Shown here: positions 33,005 through 44,748 of the stretch, piece after piece
Position numbering within the stretch: position 1 is the first letter of the stretch
Layout: the number at the start of each line of letters is the position of its first letter
NCBI GenBank assembly: GCA_031002005.1
Contig: JARYHS010013631.1
Location: 67,577,832 to 67,641,831 of the forward strand
Length of the DNA: 64,000 bases
Source of the DNA: Vandiemenella viatica
Taxonomy: Eukaryota; Arthropoda; Insecta; Orthoptera; Morabidae
Reading direction: 5' to 3'
Notes under the pieces: generated by a model
The model's input: the letters and a program-made list of their open reading frames with translations, nothing else
What the model was told of the DNA's origin: nothing
The model's database searches: none
Made by a program: the position numbers and the translations under genes

Positions 33005-33445
33005 GAGTATGTTATCCCTCATTGATGAAGCGACAGATATTTGCCCGTCTGAGAAGTCGTGAAGAAGCGGAGCTGCAGTTTATGAAGGACGCAGTCTGGA
33101 GAGCTCAGATCCATATGAAGCTGGCTGGTGGACGAATTTATACGACGGAGCGGAGGGTTCGGTCGGGCGATGGAGGATCTGCGCGGCAATATTCGTGCCG
33201 TCTGGCTGGCTGCTCCAATAAGGTTGACGGTGTTATTGGCCGCCGAGGGCAGACGAGCATACCCTCTGCTGTCAAGACGAGAAACGGACGGAACCTCTCT
33301 GGTCGGAACAACTGTACGACTGGCAATCACAATGGAACAAATAACACGACCAGACGCCAGCCTCCACCGCGCACATAACGGCTGTCCTCTATCCAGCGAA
33401 GTTTTGAAAGCCAATTCTTGCAGTGAGCTGACTTCACGTTGTTAA
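33005..33445. other. GC-rich block with overlapping long frames on both strands, unclassified
   Basis: Plus frames of 118 aa (33022-33378) and 105 aa (33128-33445) and a minus frame of 131 aa (33414-33019) overlap. Such multi-frame openness is expected in GC-rich DNA poor in stop codons. No domain is visible in any frame. It could be part of an exon or an old element; I cannot choose. Confidence 0.3.
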
Positions 33446-33626
33446 GGTCACCGGTACGACTGAAAGGTGCGATGGAGCGTTGCAATTACATGATGCGCAC
33501 CAATTACGTACGTACTTACTGAAAATGATACACATAGAAATTTGACGTCCCCTAAATAACTCCATGAGATTTGAAACCAAAACTTAATTTTAAACCAAGT
33601 TTGGTAACGCTCTGGCTGGAAGACGC

Positions 33627-33745
33627 TTGTTAGAATTACCCTCCATGGTTTATCAAAATCAGTCCTGGCCAATGTCGGGATGGTTCCTTCAAAAATTTAT
33701 GGCTGGGGCCCTATTGCTGGCGCCCGCTGTCTTCCCGTTGTTTAT
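33627..33745 (+). mobile_element. Degenerate SINE body fragment, family A
   Basis: CCATGGTTTATCAAAATCAG and CGGGATGGTTCCTTCAAAAA follow the order of the family A body. Head and tail are not visible. Confidence 0.4.
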
Positions 33746-34004
33746 CCATCAATGTGTCACAGACTTCTACCTTCAAACGGAAAAGTTTAGTGTTTCAAAT
33801 CTGTGTTTACCCAAAATATAAAATTTAAATTGTTTTAAAGTTACATTTGTATTTTCAGAGCACGTCTACTAGAGGTCTAAGTATTTCTTCCGATTCCAAT
33901 TTTTTTTGTTTTTTTTTTTGTTTTTTTGTTATTTAGTTTATTTTAAAACGACCAGCAATACATGGTAATTATACAGTTTTTGGCTGTATAAAGAGACGAG
34001 CGTA

Positions 34005-34165
34005 CCCGACATTGTGGCTCAATGCACTGAGGCATCGCATACTGGATTGGTGAGGTACTGAGACCAGGTCCCTGCGCACTTACTGGCCGTCCTGACTGAG
34101 GTTTTTAGGCTGTTTTCTGCAGTCACCAAAGTGATTGCCAGGACGGTACTTAATCTCCATCTCAT
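34005..34165 (+). mobile_element. Possible diverged tRNA-derived SINE
   Basis: GTGGCTCAATGCACTGAGGC resembles a tRNA head with an A-box-like start, and the following GAGACCAGGTCCC could be a decayed B box. The body matches none of families A to C. Confidence 0.35.
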
Positions 34166-34169
34166 ATAC

Positions 34170-36560
34170 TACATATTTCACAAACAAAAAAATCACTCAT
34201 CAAACGCAGTCACTATTTTTTATGCCCAGTTGAATTGAGATCGGGGCTAAAAATTAATGTTTTACACCATACCTGCAGAAGAAGAATTAATCCCTACTTT
34301 ACATCCTATAGTTTCATATAATAACATTTAGTTGCAAAATTCGTTCCAGTTTTAGAACAAATATGCCTAATGAATCGCTTAATAGAGCAATTCGTGCCCA
34401 ACCAAAGTATGTACCACAGACTCCAGCGGAAAGAATACTTTAAATGTGTTAATGAGCTGGTTGTGGAACAAAAGAATTGCCCAATTTCAGTTCTTAGGAT
34501 CGTCTTTATCCGCTTACAAAGTTTTTGTCTTAAAAATATTTCTAAGAGCACTTTTTACAGCAAGGATTTTAACCATAACGTCACTTTTGCGCTTGAAAGC
34601 AAGCTGAAATTGGTAGCAAGCTTCTAAAGTAGGGTGCGTACTGTGTGCTGCTCCAATGCAAAAATCCTCTAAATCCCGCGGTAAGAAAAATGCATTTGCG
34701 TAGGTCTATAGCTACATGTAAAGTTGCGTATTGTATCCTTTCGACAATTTTTGGCACTATCCGCCACTGCTCTGTCACAGCATCACCTGATTCTGGCAAA
34801 CTGCCACGTTTTGAAGAAATTTTGAATTGATGTTTGAGAAGTAGAATGACTACTTCAATCTCTAAATCTGGTAGATTGATGCTAAGCGCCAAACCTTTGG
34901 CTGTTTTCCAGACTGTAGTGTGTGCCTTGATGGGCAAACTACGTTACAATTATCCTTCATACCTTTATGATTAATAATTGTGGATTTTTAATTTTAATTT
35001 TTATCAAGGAGTGAAAATTTATTAATTTTGCAAGAATCTCGACGTTAGTTGGAATTTAGGAAAATTGTTACAAAGTGACATTTATTTTCTTATCACTGGC
35101 GATTACAAGTCTGAACGAATTTACCGTTAACATTAACACAAATTGGCAAAATCATAAAAGCAACGCTCAGAGGTACAATTAGCCGTCATGAGCAATCAAA
35201 CAATTGTATAATTATTTTTAAATATATCTCAGAATCAAAATGCATGAAATAATGACAGCTGGAAACAATGAAAAATACAAGTTATGACGACCTCAGACAA
35301 AGGCATCATAAAACTATGACTTTTCTTACAGTTAAAAAGACAATCATGGGCGCCACGAATGAACAATATATCATTCGAAAATAACTAGTTCTGGCAAATT
35401 ATGCCGCTAGCTCAGGGTTTTTTTTTTACAATTACAAAGTGAGAACATGGATCTATCCTCTCAAAGTCGTTTAAAGGTTCTGTTTCACGGAATGCACAAT
35501 CAGATGGCTTGGTCGTAATAAGTTACCATTGTAGCACTGCGTCTGATGTCTGCGGTGACCGGAGATGACCCATGGTATGTGAGGCTATCTCACAAGGCGG
35601 CTACAGGCTTCTCTGGTCTGACAATGCGCGTCATCGCATTACCGGCTGTGTTGCCGTGATAAGCTTTCTCCATCAGCCAGAAGTCGTATATCAGCAGTTG
35701 GCGAAAGAAGTCAAGTTTCCAAGTCAACCTCAGACTAGACTCGCATAGCATGGACTCGAAGATCGAATTGAAGCTCGTCGCTCTTCTCTCCGCGAGGAAA
35801 CTTCTCGCTCCGCCCACTTGTAGTCTCGAAGCTCACATATAACCGAAATTACAGGATTTTAAGTTATACGCTCATTTGGATTGGATCTTCAGGTCGGCAC
35901 CTAATGTCACGTGATAGCCCAGATATGTGATTCGCTCAGCGTATCTAACAGAGGTCGGACATATTCAGCTAAGTTCGCCAGGGTGAGAGCACATTCGGGT
36001 GTCGGGCGGCAGGCATTTCCCGCCAGGTGAGTAACCCATCCCCAGGGAGCAGAATGTGTGGTCCGGCAAAACCCCAGATCCGCGACTCCCTGTCGCCATG
36101 GTTCGGAAAGACCACGATTAGCTTCAAGCCTACGCAGCTCAATAACTCTTTAATATTCGCTTTACCAAGTATGTTCACCATTTAATTACAGTCCTCACTT
36201 GGAATCTTGCGTACTTTATAAAATTACAACAAAAATCTATTTAGGTGGTCGCCCAAGATTTATGTAAATTACTCCAACATTATGACATATATAATAAAAA
36301 AATGCACCTTGTAACGTGGCGACAGCGCGTCATGTTACAAGCCAGAAACACAAATGCCTTCTCAATTATTTCCACTACCATTCAGCGAATCAAGGACAGG
36401 AAAGGAAAATAACGACGTTAATAATTTCGTGTAGAGTTATATTATCACAAACAGTTGTAAGTTAAGTCCAATGTCAGAATCTTTAAAAAATTATCATGTA
36501 ATATTGCAGATGAGAATGTAACAACGGCGCTGTTATAGTGATTCGCGTCTGCTTGTTTCA
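34170..36560. other. Unassigned stretch with GC-richer patches at 35.5-36.15 kb
   Basis: No gene is supported. A 118-aa minus frame (34937-34581) and an 85-aa plus frame (34370-34627) have no recognisable domain. At 36021-36032 the sequence CGCCAG|GTGAGTAAC is a near-perfect plus-strand splice-donor consensus, but no matching coding exon could be fixed upstream. Confidence 0.35.
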
Positions 36561-36561
36561 G

Positions 36562-36611
36562 ATTGGAGCGTACTTCCAGCGAAACCGCAGTCGAGCTGCC
36601 AGCCCCTGAAC
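36562..36611 (+). CDS. Candidate 50-nt internal exon
   Basis: The segment is bounded by an acceptor-like tract ending GCTTGTTTCAG (36561) and a consensus donor GTAAGT (36612). In the phase left by the exon candidate at 29520-29619 it is open and reads DWSVLPAKPQSSCQPLN (the first codon is completed by the preceding exon's last base). Joined, the two give 150 nt, ending in phase 0. A second phase is also open. Short exons are easily mimicked by chance, and nothing identifies the protein. Confidence 0.3.
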
Positions 36612-36619
36612 GTAAGTAC

Positions 36620-38235
36620 AGCAATCAGCAGCACGCTGCAGCTTAGCTATATCTCTCGGCTCGTGTTTTTAATGTGACACGGGGCGGCGTCGCTGGTACA
36701 GCAACAATTTAGACGACTTTTTCTATTGTCAAGCGGGCCACATAGCTCCGCCTGAGCAGTTAAGGATCGAACTCACATCAAGTCGACGATTTTTTCTTCA
36801 ATGCTGAACGCCTTTGACCATATAATCCTTCTTAATAATTCTTTTACCGATATAGATATATATATATATATCAGTAAAAGAAAATATATACTATAATTTC
36901 ATAGCCTTATTCGAAGTTACGACCGTTGTTTAATTGTGAATAAATGGATTGTCAGAATACATTGATTAAGTTTGTTTTTGGTCGCATTTCATTTTAAATT
37001 AAGTACGTCAATTTAGTTAAAAACATGGTATGATAAAACATTACAGCTGACGAAACATGGAATATAATTTTATTTTACGATTGGATATAATCCTTCTCAT
37101 CGTTTCCATTTTTTAATCACTGCTGTCACACTTTCGGCTATCTTTAGGTGTTACATTGATCGTGAGACATGAAATTACATCAGACTTCAGGTTAAGATTA
37201 TTAAAAGTAAAAACGTGCGCGATATTTTTAAATTACGATCTATTTACGGTTTACGTTGTGTGCGTGTTCACTGAATGGTTACTCATTATGATATTAGTGT
37301 ATTTGTTTTATTTATTTACCATACTTATAACCTACAATTTAGAGCAACTATATACGAGTATATTACATTTCCTTTGCTTTTTACGTTTTGTGCGTGTTCT
37401 CTGTAGGTGCATTGTCGGGAACTATTTTACACTTGTGAGATAACCAAAACCCGTTCATGTGCTTTAACTAGTTTACAATACATTTCAGGGATAGTACGCT
37501 ATTGCGACACATAAGTTATAAGTTATGTAGTTGCTGAACTTCAAACCTCACTGAAAATGAGGGCTCAAGCTTCTTCAGCCCACTGGTAGTTAAGTATCAA
37601 TAGGTTGATTAAAATATACTGGTGGTTGTCACTATCACAGGGCGTATCTTTTCAGCTAATGTTGGACTGAAATTAAACCTATGTACTCGGCAAATTCCGT
37701 GGTGCCGTAGCAAAGAATTGGAAAAATATTGTACTAGAGTAAAAAGATAATTTCAACCAACATTTCTTTACATTTTTTTTTACGAAGAGGGAGATAAAAT
37801 TAATAAAAATAGATCGGGGAATTTATAGATAAAAATGTAGAGTATCCGTTATCATTAGGATTGCACTTTAACCTGCTTGTTAGTACCTTACATTCTGCCT
37901 GTTATGGATTTGCGAATAAAGTTGAGTGTAACATTCTAACGGGTAATGTACATACATTAGTTATGGTATCTCTATCCAGAGGTACGAATGCACGTTAAAA
38001 ATCCACTAGAAAGATAATTATTTTCCTATTTTATGATTTTGAACTGACTTCAAAAAGGGGTTGTTGCTGTTTAAATGTATGTGCAATGGTTGTTTCTATC
38101 GTTTTCCGTCAATCTTATTATTATCATGATTTAAGATGCCCTAGAATTGGTTTTTAACACGAGATAAAGTATTTTTTATATAAATTAACTAATAGTAATT
38201 TTCATGTGAAATATTATATATTGTATATTATTTGA
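36620..38235. other. Unassigned AT-rich stretch
   Basis: Nothing recognisable except a 40-bp palindrome listed separately. A plus frame at 37156-37443 (95 aa) is hydrophobic but compositionally AT-driven. Confidence 0.4.
36841..36880. repeat. 40-bp palindrome with central (AT)n
   Basis: CTTTTACCGATATA at the left is matched by TATATCAGTAAAAG at the right with one mismatch, and the centre is an AT dinucleotide run. It could extrude as a hairpin. Confidence 0.7.
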
Positions 38236-38239
38236 AAAA

Positions 38240-39130
38240 GGTGTTTTTTTGTTATAAGCCATTATCTTCTCCATAACTAACCGAAATCGATAAATGAGGT
38301 ATTATTTTAAAAATTACGATCTGTGCTATGGTCAGATTATATTTTAAAGAAGCATTTTTTTTTAATCTTCCCTGAAGGACGAAAGAATCATTATTTGTAA
38401 ATCGTGCTTTTTTGCGACGAGTTATTTATCTCCCCTGATACCTAACCAAAATTAGATATCATTTAAAAATTAAGATCTTCACTTTTGTTGAGATCATATT
38501 TTAACAAATTTTTCGGAATTCAAACCTGAAAGGACAAAAAATATTATTATTATTATTAAATATTTTTTTATCTGCTTAACGTCTTCCTAACAGCGAGGTC
38601 TTTAGAGATGGGAAACGATGCGGAGCAAGGAATGGGAAGAAATTCGGCCATGGCCTTTTGAAGGAAGCATCCCGGCATTTGCCTGGAGTGATTTGGGAAA
38701 CCATGGAAAACCCAAATCTGGATGCCCGGACGGGGATTCGAACCGCCGTCCTCCCGAATGCGATGCCAGAACGCTAGCCATTACACCACCACGCTCGGTG
38801 ACAAAAATATCATTTCTAAAACGTGTTTTTTTGCTCACGAACCATTTATCTCACTTCACATCAACTTGAAATCAATAAATGAGGAATAATTTTAAAGGAT
38901 ATGGTCTCCTGTTTTGTAGATCATAAATTAACAAAGAAATTTTCGTGAAATAGCGCTTAAAGTGCAAAAATGTCATTATTTCTAAAAACCTTTTTTAATC
39001 AGGAGGCATTTATGTCTCTTCATACCGTACCAAAGTAAATAAATGAGGTATCATTTTATTGATTAATGTCTTTGCTTTGGCATCATCGTAAGTTAAGAAT
39101 GAAATTTGACCCATAAATGTAAAAATTATT
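38240..39130. repeat. Second diverged satellite array, ~160-bp monomers, interrupted by a SINE
   Basis: Monomers share CGTGTTTTTTTGC, CCATTTATCTC, AAATCGATAAATGAGGTATC and TTTTAACAAA. The ATAAATGAGGTA-type landmark falls near 38291, 38452, 38875 and 39042, giving a unit of about 160-170 bp after subtracting the SINE. Another partial copy of this family is at 53.27-53.64 kb. Confidence 0.75.
38575..38808 (-). mobile_element. tRNA-derived SINE, family A
   Basis: The antisense body (CCTGGAGTGATTTGGGAAAC), B box (GGGGATTCGAACCGCC) and head (CCATTACACCACCACGCTCG) are well preserved. It has inserted in a satellite monomer. Confidence 0.88.
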
Positions 39131-39149
39131 AACTAACAAGATCACGCGT

Positions 39150-39410
39150 ATGAGAAATTTCAGAACCAAGCAGTAAGGCTTCGGTGGTGTCGCTAAGAAT
39201 TTATTGCGTTAGCGGTAGACAGCAGCATCACATATCACAGAGACATTAATAAAGGTCTGATTGCATTACCACTAGATAGCAGCATTACATATCACGGATA
39301 TATCAAGAAACTGTTTCGCTGGCAACGACAACGTCTGATCGCGTTATTGCTAGATAGTAGCACCATATGTCACAGAAGTAGCAATAAGCAGCTTTTCGTA
39401 TATATGTCGG
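39150..39410. repeat. Minisatellite, ~55-80-bp units
   Basis: At least three degenerate units carry TTGCATTACCACTAGATAGC and AGCACCACATATCACAGA-type blocks (about 39207, 39260, 39340). A further partial unit appears at 39843, and the same block recurs at 53508-53560 next to the related satellite copy. Confidence 0.65.
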
Positions 39411-39414
39411 ATCT

Positions 39415-39785
39415 GGAGTACGGGGCTACGCTACTAGATGGCGCCACATACCCAGCGAGCAGGATGCCAGCGCCACAGCGACTGCAGAGTGACCTACGAA
39501 GCTACCTAACGGCAGCGCACAGCACAGGGAGCTCTCTTCATGCCTTACCACCGAGGAAACATCATACCTCTATCTGTCATTGTGTATTGTGAGACTGAGT
39601 CTAATAAACCGGATCCTTGTATCAGCTGTGTTCTCGTAGTTACCCTCCACTGCCCGAGGGATATCCACAGCCTACCTTTGCTGGTGAGCCATCTACCTCA
39701 AACCGGGAACTCCATTCGACCCGCCCGATTCCTAATCTTCCCTGGATGGATCCGATATATATTTTCCTTTTAAGGAAACATTTGT
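39415..39785 (+). mobile_element. Possible solitary LTR or LTR edge
   Basis: The block contains CTACTAGATGGCGCC at its start, a polyadenylation-type AATAAA at about 39602, then a GC-rich part ending CACAGCCTACC and a sequence that could be a decayed primer-binding region. This arrangement resembles insect Gypsy-type LTR ends. No gag or pol is present and I cannot find a partner LTR, so the call is tentative. Confidence 0.3.
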
Positions 39786-39799
39786 GTTCTGCTATACAA

Positions 39800-40875
39800 T
39801 TCCTATGTAAACATTTTACTCACAAAATTTTAGCATGGGCCATGATCACGTTACCGTTAGATACCAGCACCACATATCGATATGCTGTGAATACTTTGTT
39901 CAGCTCAGTTGGATTCAGGTGAGGTCTATGACAGCTCGGCTTCCGGGAAGGGAGAGCTTCAGGTATTTATTTCAAAGTAGAGGGCTGCAGAATTTCATAA
40001 GTTATGTGATATCAGAAAGATATTGCCGCAAATGAGTCGATTATTATTTCAACCCATTACAAACCATAAACCTCGCTATTGATCGCATTTTGTATACGAA
40101 ATTTTCACACGGGTTAATTCATTTTTAAACAACAATTAATATTTATTTTGAATGGTTAAATTGTGTTATTAAAACCAACCATTCGTAAAATTGAAAACTT
40201 ATTGGTGGTAACTAAGACGTGGAAGGGAATAGGGGGAAGAGGATTTTGAGAGCGTAGTATCTGGTATTATACTAATAACTTAACATCTTTCCGAAAGATT
40301 GTTGGCTCGGCAAGTAATCCGGTGATTTAGTGTTTGTATGTATTTAGGATAAATATAAATTCAGTAATCACCTACATCACACCGTGTTAGATTTGTGTAT
40401 GTCGGATTGGTTGCTGTTTGGAGTATCCTGCAGTGCATCTCACTGTTTACAGGGAATGCGCTGCCCATGGAATGCACCACTACCAACTCACCCGACCCCT
40501 CCGGCCGACATACATCAAAGTTTATGAAACTTTTAAAAAGAAATTTAATATGCTTTCCTCTTGCCGTCATTATTAAAGGCGGGCTTGCCTTATTGGCTGC
40601 TCGAGTCTTGGTTGTCATTTTTGGAAAGGATGTTAGGAACGCAACTATGCGGCAAGTCGTCCGGAAGTTGCGGGACTGACGTAAGTTGAAATCAAATAAA
40701 ATGAAATTCTCGATGTTCCCTGTAGATTCTACCTGACCATAACAGCTATATCTACTTCCTTCGAATTAGATAATTTAGTAACTTTGAGGCTATAACTTTT
40801 TCATATAGATTTTGATTTCTTCAGTAACGTCGTCTTCTTCTTCCATCGTTATGCCAAACTGAGAAGCGGGAATGA
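39800..40875. other. Unassigned stretch
   Basis: One further minisatellite-like unit at 39843-39890. Nothing else recognised; a plus frame of 94 aa (40395-40679) has no motif. Confidence 0.4.
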
Positions 40876-40877
40876 AC

Positions 40878-41111
40878 TTATTTAGCAGATGTGTTCTTCT
40901 TCTTTTCCCAAAATCTCTTCATCCTCTTGCTAAGCTCTTTCCTAAGTTCTTCCGTCCAGGCGTTCCTTCTTCTAATATACAGTTTCTTGGCACATTGGTG
41001 TTTATTGACCTTGCTACTAAATTCGTATCTGTTCTGTATGATATCATCAATGATTCCGTTTTCCTGGAGATCCTTTTCGATTTCAATTAGCCTATTGTTT
41101 TTCATTTTCAT
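40878..41111 (-). pseudogene. Probable LINE ORF2 C-terminus
   Basis: A 77-aa minus frame reads RLIEIEKDLQENGIIDDIIQ, NRYEFSSKV and AWTEELRKELSKRMKRFWEK before a stop. The pattern (a short helix with 'R..F', then 'WTEER...HS.RM..YW.KRK') is typical of the C-terminal tail of one insect endonuclease-reverse transcriptase LINE group. No upstream RT is visible, so it is a 3' remnant. Confidence 0.5.
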
Positions 41112-41114
41112 TGA

Positions 41115-41950
41115 AATGAACAGGTTGAGAATTTTTTGGCTAGTCTTTTTTTATTCATTCTGATAATATGGCAGAAGAATTTAATTCATATCCTCCTGAA
41201 AGTGTCTTCAGTAACGTCTATTAAAAACGATATACTCTTTTTTCCATACAGATTTCGGTTTTTCATAGTTCCCAGTAATTATTCTTGACTAATATCGGCA
41301 ATAAACCGTCCTGAAATTGCTTCCCGTTCATTACATTACAATAATTCCAGACACTAATCCCATGGTTACGACCAGACCCATCAGAAAACGTAATGTGAAG
41401 GAAATCGACCTTATTGCAGGAAACCACGTCTGAACATTCCTTGAGGAGATTCGTGAGACCACGGAGAAACAAAACCGAGGTATCAGAAAATCTAAACAAG
41501 TTCCACATGTAAGGTAAAAGCGATATCGGTCGGCATCAGGTACGGTTTCATGAATTATAGTTCATTCTGTTAATTACAACTACACAAACCCATTGAAATA
41601 TGTTGTCACCCAGTCTACAATGACATTCTGTATCTCATACTTGAAGTGCTGTCGAATGAAGCATCATCTCCAACGACTCTTAAGTTCTGTCCCAGTTTTA
41701 ACCCTGTTTTCATTATCTGTTCTCAAAAAATGTGGTGGGCGGCACAAAGAAGTTATTTTTTTAAATCTAAAAACCACCGCCTCTTCCCCTTTACACCCCT
41801 TAATTTGTATCCCATTTCAATGGAACTTGAACACACATACTAAAAAAAAAAACATAAAAGTATTGTCTACATTTCAATTACAATTAAATTTTCAATATTC
41901 CACCTGTGGACGACCAGTCCACGAGAATAGCAATATAGCACATTCACATT
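41115..41950. other. Unassigned stretch
   Basis: Overlapping short frames; nothing recognised. Confidence 0.4.
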
Positions 41951-41964
41951 TATTATTATTATTT

Positions 41965-42190
41965 TCTTATTGCTTTACACCTCGTCAACGTCGATGTCAT
42001 TAGAGACAGGAAAAGACTGGTGGCAAGGAACAGACAGGAATTCCGCCTTACCCATTTGTAGGAACATTCCGACATTCACGTGGAGTGATTTCGGGAAACA
42101 ATAGAAAATCGAAATCTGAATGTTCCGTAGGGGATTCGAACCTCCCGAATGCGAGGCCCGGGCCTTACCACTTGCCCGCCACTCTCGGTA
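41965..42190 (-). mobile_element. tRNA-derived SINE, family A
   Basis: The antisense tail (GCTTTACACCTCGTCAACGT), body (GTGGAGTGATTTCGGGAAAC) and B box (GGGGATTCGAACC) are clear. A deletion has removed about 9 bp next to the B box. Confidence 0.85.
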
Positions 42191-42194
42191 ACAG

Positions 42195-43883
42195 TTAATG
42201 AAAACGCTTGAAGAGGCTAGCAAAATCCATTTTCGTGTCAGCGATGCCTTTTACAATATTGTTAATATCTTTTCAAAAAAATAATCCACGTCCCGAGAAA
42301 GACTATTTCCAGGACCCACCTTTCCCACTGTAACTTAATTCGCAAACAGGGTTTCAGGATTTGCAGTACTGGTACCATAATAATATTCTTCGAAGATATT
42401 TCCGGTCACCCAGGTTTTTATACTTCCGCCAAAGTTAATAGTTGATCAGTTTCTTGATCAACCCCAATGATTAGATACTTTCATACATGATTAAGTCCTC
42501 TATTAACTATTAGTCAATTTTTATTCATAAAGACAATAAATATGGCATGACTGATACACAAAAAAGGGGTATTCCAAAGAGTGTTCGGGCGATTCTTATC
42601 TGCACTGATAAAAAGGTTTTTTATGTCTACGTATAGTAAAATTTATCGAAAACTCCAAACATGTCCGTCAGGGTGGCTATTCACCGTCTCAGAAAACTGA
42701 CAGTGACTTAAGGCCAGCAGAATCAATCTTCTGTTATTGAAGTAAATTATTTTCAAAAGAACCTAAATATTTTTATTCAGCTCAAGAATAAAAGATAATG
42801 ATTTTAAATAATAATAATAATCATTCTTGTGTTATGAGCCTGAGTTTAAGACTGAAATTAGGCCAAAATACAGCTGATGCATCTTTAACACATTTTCACC
42901 TAAACGCATACAAATTCTCGTAATTATTTTCAAAACGAAGGTCCGTTTTAACAGGACAGTTTTGTGAACAAAATTATTCGTGCTATTTACACGAAATTAT
43001 AATTATTAAAAGTAATGAAATCAGAAATGAAAAGATCATGGTTATGTGGCATATTGTTTCCTTTTTCGTATAATGCAGATTGTTTGGCAAGAATTTTGCT
43101 GTTGAATCAAAGTTTGCGTATGCCGTAAACTAAAAAATAATTATTCTGCTGCTTAGCCGAGAGCTTTTTCCAATGTAACTGCAATTGATGGTAGGGACAA
43201 ATGCACAAGAAAATGTAGCTGCGAAGTGATGGGAGTAAACACAAAACGTGCCTGCCTGATACGCTAGCGTTCGATATTGTCCACAGGAAGGCTGAGACGC
43301 GGATTAATGCAAACAATCAACAATCGCGGAACACGGTTCAAACTAGAAGCTCTGCCACCAGGTATTGAATGGCAAAAATATTTTACCCGACATATGATGC
43401 TCCGAACAAATGAAGTGGGGAAAACATTACTTTGTTTTATGTGTAAACATCAAATTTATGTTCGGACGGATTGAAGACGGTAAGAGTAAACTTCCGTTAT
43501 CTATTTATTCTTTTATCTGCGATCATATATGGATAAGCAAATTTAAAGCTTGCATACAAATTTTACCAAAACCAGATTTTATGTTATTCTGTAAATTTTG
43601 TTTGTTCCTATGAACTTTTAATTTTACATGAATTACGTTATTACATGGAAGAAAGAGTTAGCCACCAAATAGCTGTTTATATTTTTGATGGAATTTTTTA
43701 AGGTGATCGGGACTGCTTTTCGTATATCGGCAGGTTGCTTACTTAAAAAATAAAAAATAAATCCTTTCACTCTTACAGCCGGTGGTCGGTGATGAGTCAT
43801 TGAAGGGCTTTAGTTAGCTCCTTTATTCTTTTGCAAATAAAAAACAGTAGTCTCCTATTGCGTAATTAGGACGATGAAGAGGT
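42195..43883. other. Unassigned stretch
   Basis: AT-rich DNA left of the I-type element. No gene or named repeat. Confidence 0.4.
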
Positions 43884-43897
43884 AAATGAGAAAAGTT
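43884..43897. repeat. Target-site duplication, left copy
   Basis: AAATGAGAAAAGTT, identical to 50436-50449. Its junction with the poly(T) tract is ambiguous by one or two T. Confidence 0.92.
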
Positions 43898-43912
43898 TTT
43901 TTTTTTTATTAT

Positions 43913-44748
43913 TGGCAGTGGGCCGGTGAGCCATATAGCCATATCAATTGTTACATCACTTATTTACAGGTATTATTGATCATGGAATTGTATCTCACAT
44001 GCCACAATTATGACTTCTCTTACACATTACTTGGACATTGTTACAATGTTTCATATCTCTAATTACCTAAAGCTATGATTACAGTACATTGTGTTTCCAC
44101 GGGAAGACCTGGTCATGATTAATATGTGGCGCTTATGGCCTTAACACAAATTATAAGCTCTCTCACATATACATGGTTTCTATTACTTTGCGTAATGACA
44201 GGAATGAGAATTCAATATGGTTGGTCTTACGTCTCTAGCTACATACATATTATACTGGTCCTTGATATTATGTGACATTTATAATTGTATCACAATCTGT
44301 GATTTCTCTGAACAAAAGAAGATAGAGTAGGATAAAGATAAGAATACCTGGTCGTTATTACAATGTTTCATATCTATATTAGGTATTTGATATCACCACG
44401 GTTACCTGAGCTATCCACACATAGCTCTAGTCATAACAATTATGTCTATAACAGTATATGGACTTCTCTCCCAAGTCTTTGGTCGTTATTACAGTACTAC
44501 ATTTTTATTATTAGGTACATAAAGTAATTATAGTTATATCACTTCCACACAAAACACAGGTCCTGAATGTCATGTAGCCCGTGTGTCCATCTCACAATTT
44601 GTGGCTTCACTCACACTCACATGGTTAGTGACACAGTGTTACATATCTTGCGTTCAGGGTCTAATGTCTCTATTTTACGTAACATATTGTTATTAGGTGT
44701 GTAAAATCAGGGATCGTGGATACTAATGTTCTTGGAGATCTTTGGGGT
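43913..44748 (-). other. 3' UTR of the I-type element
   Basis: Noncoding sequence between the ORF2 stop and the A-rich tail. It repeats loosely related phrases (ATTACAATGTTTCATATCT twice, at about 44040 and 44357; GTTATTACAGTAC; TCACATATACATGG) suggesting an internally repetitive 3' UTR. Confidence 0.7.

Noticed and set aside
34370..34937. DNA-transposon (PIF/Harbinger-like) remnant
   Set aside because: A loose impression from the 85-aa plus and 118-aa minus frames; no catalytic motif could be aligned, so no family is claimed.
35952..36026. Additional exon between the two exon candidates
   Set aside because: The donor at 36026/36027 is good, but the phase needed from the first exon meets a stop in the most natural reading, and the alternative acceptor is weak.
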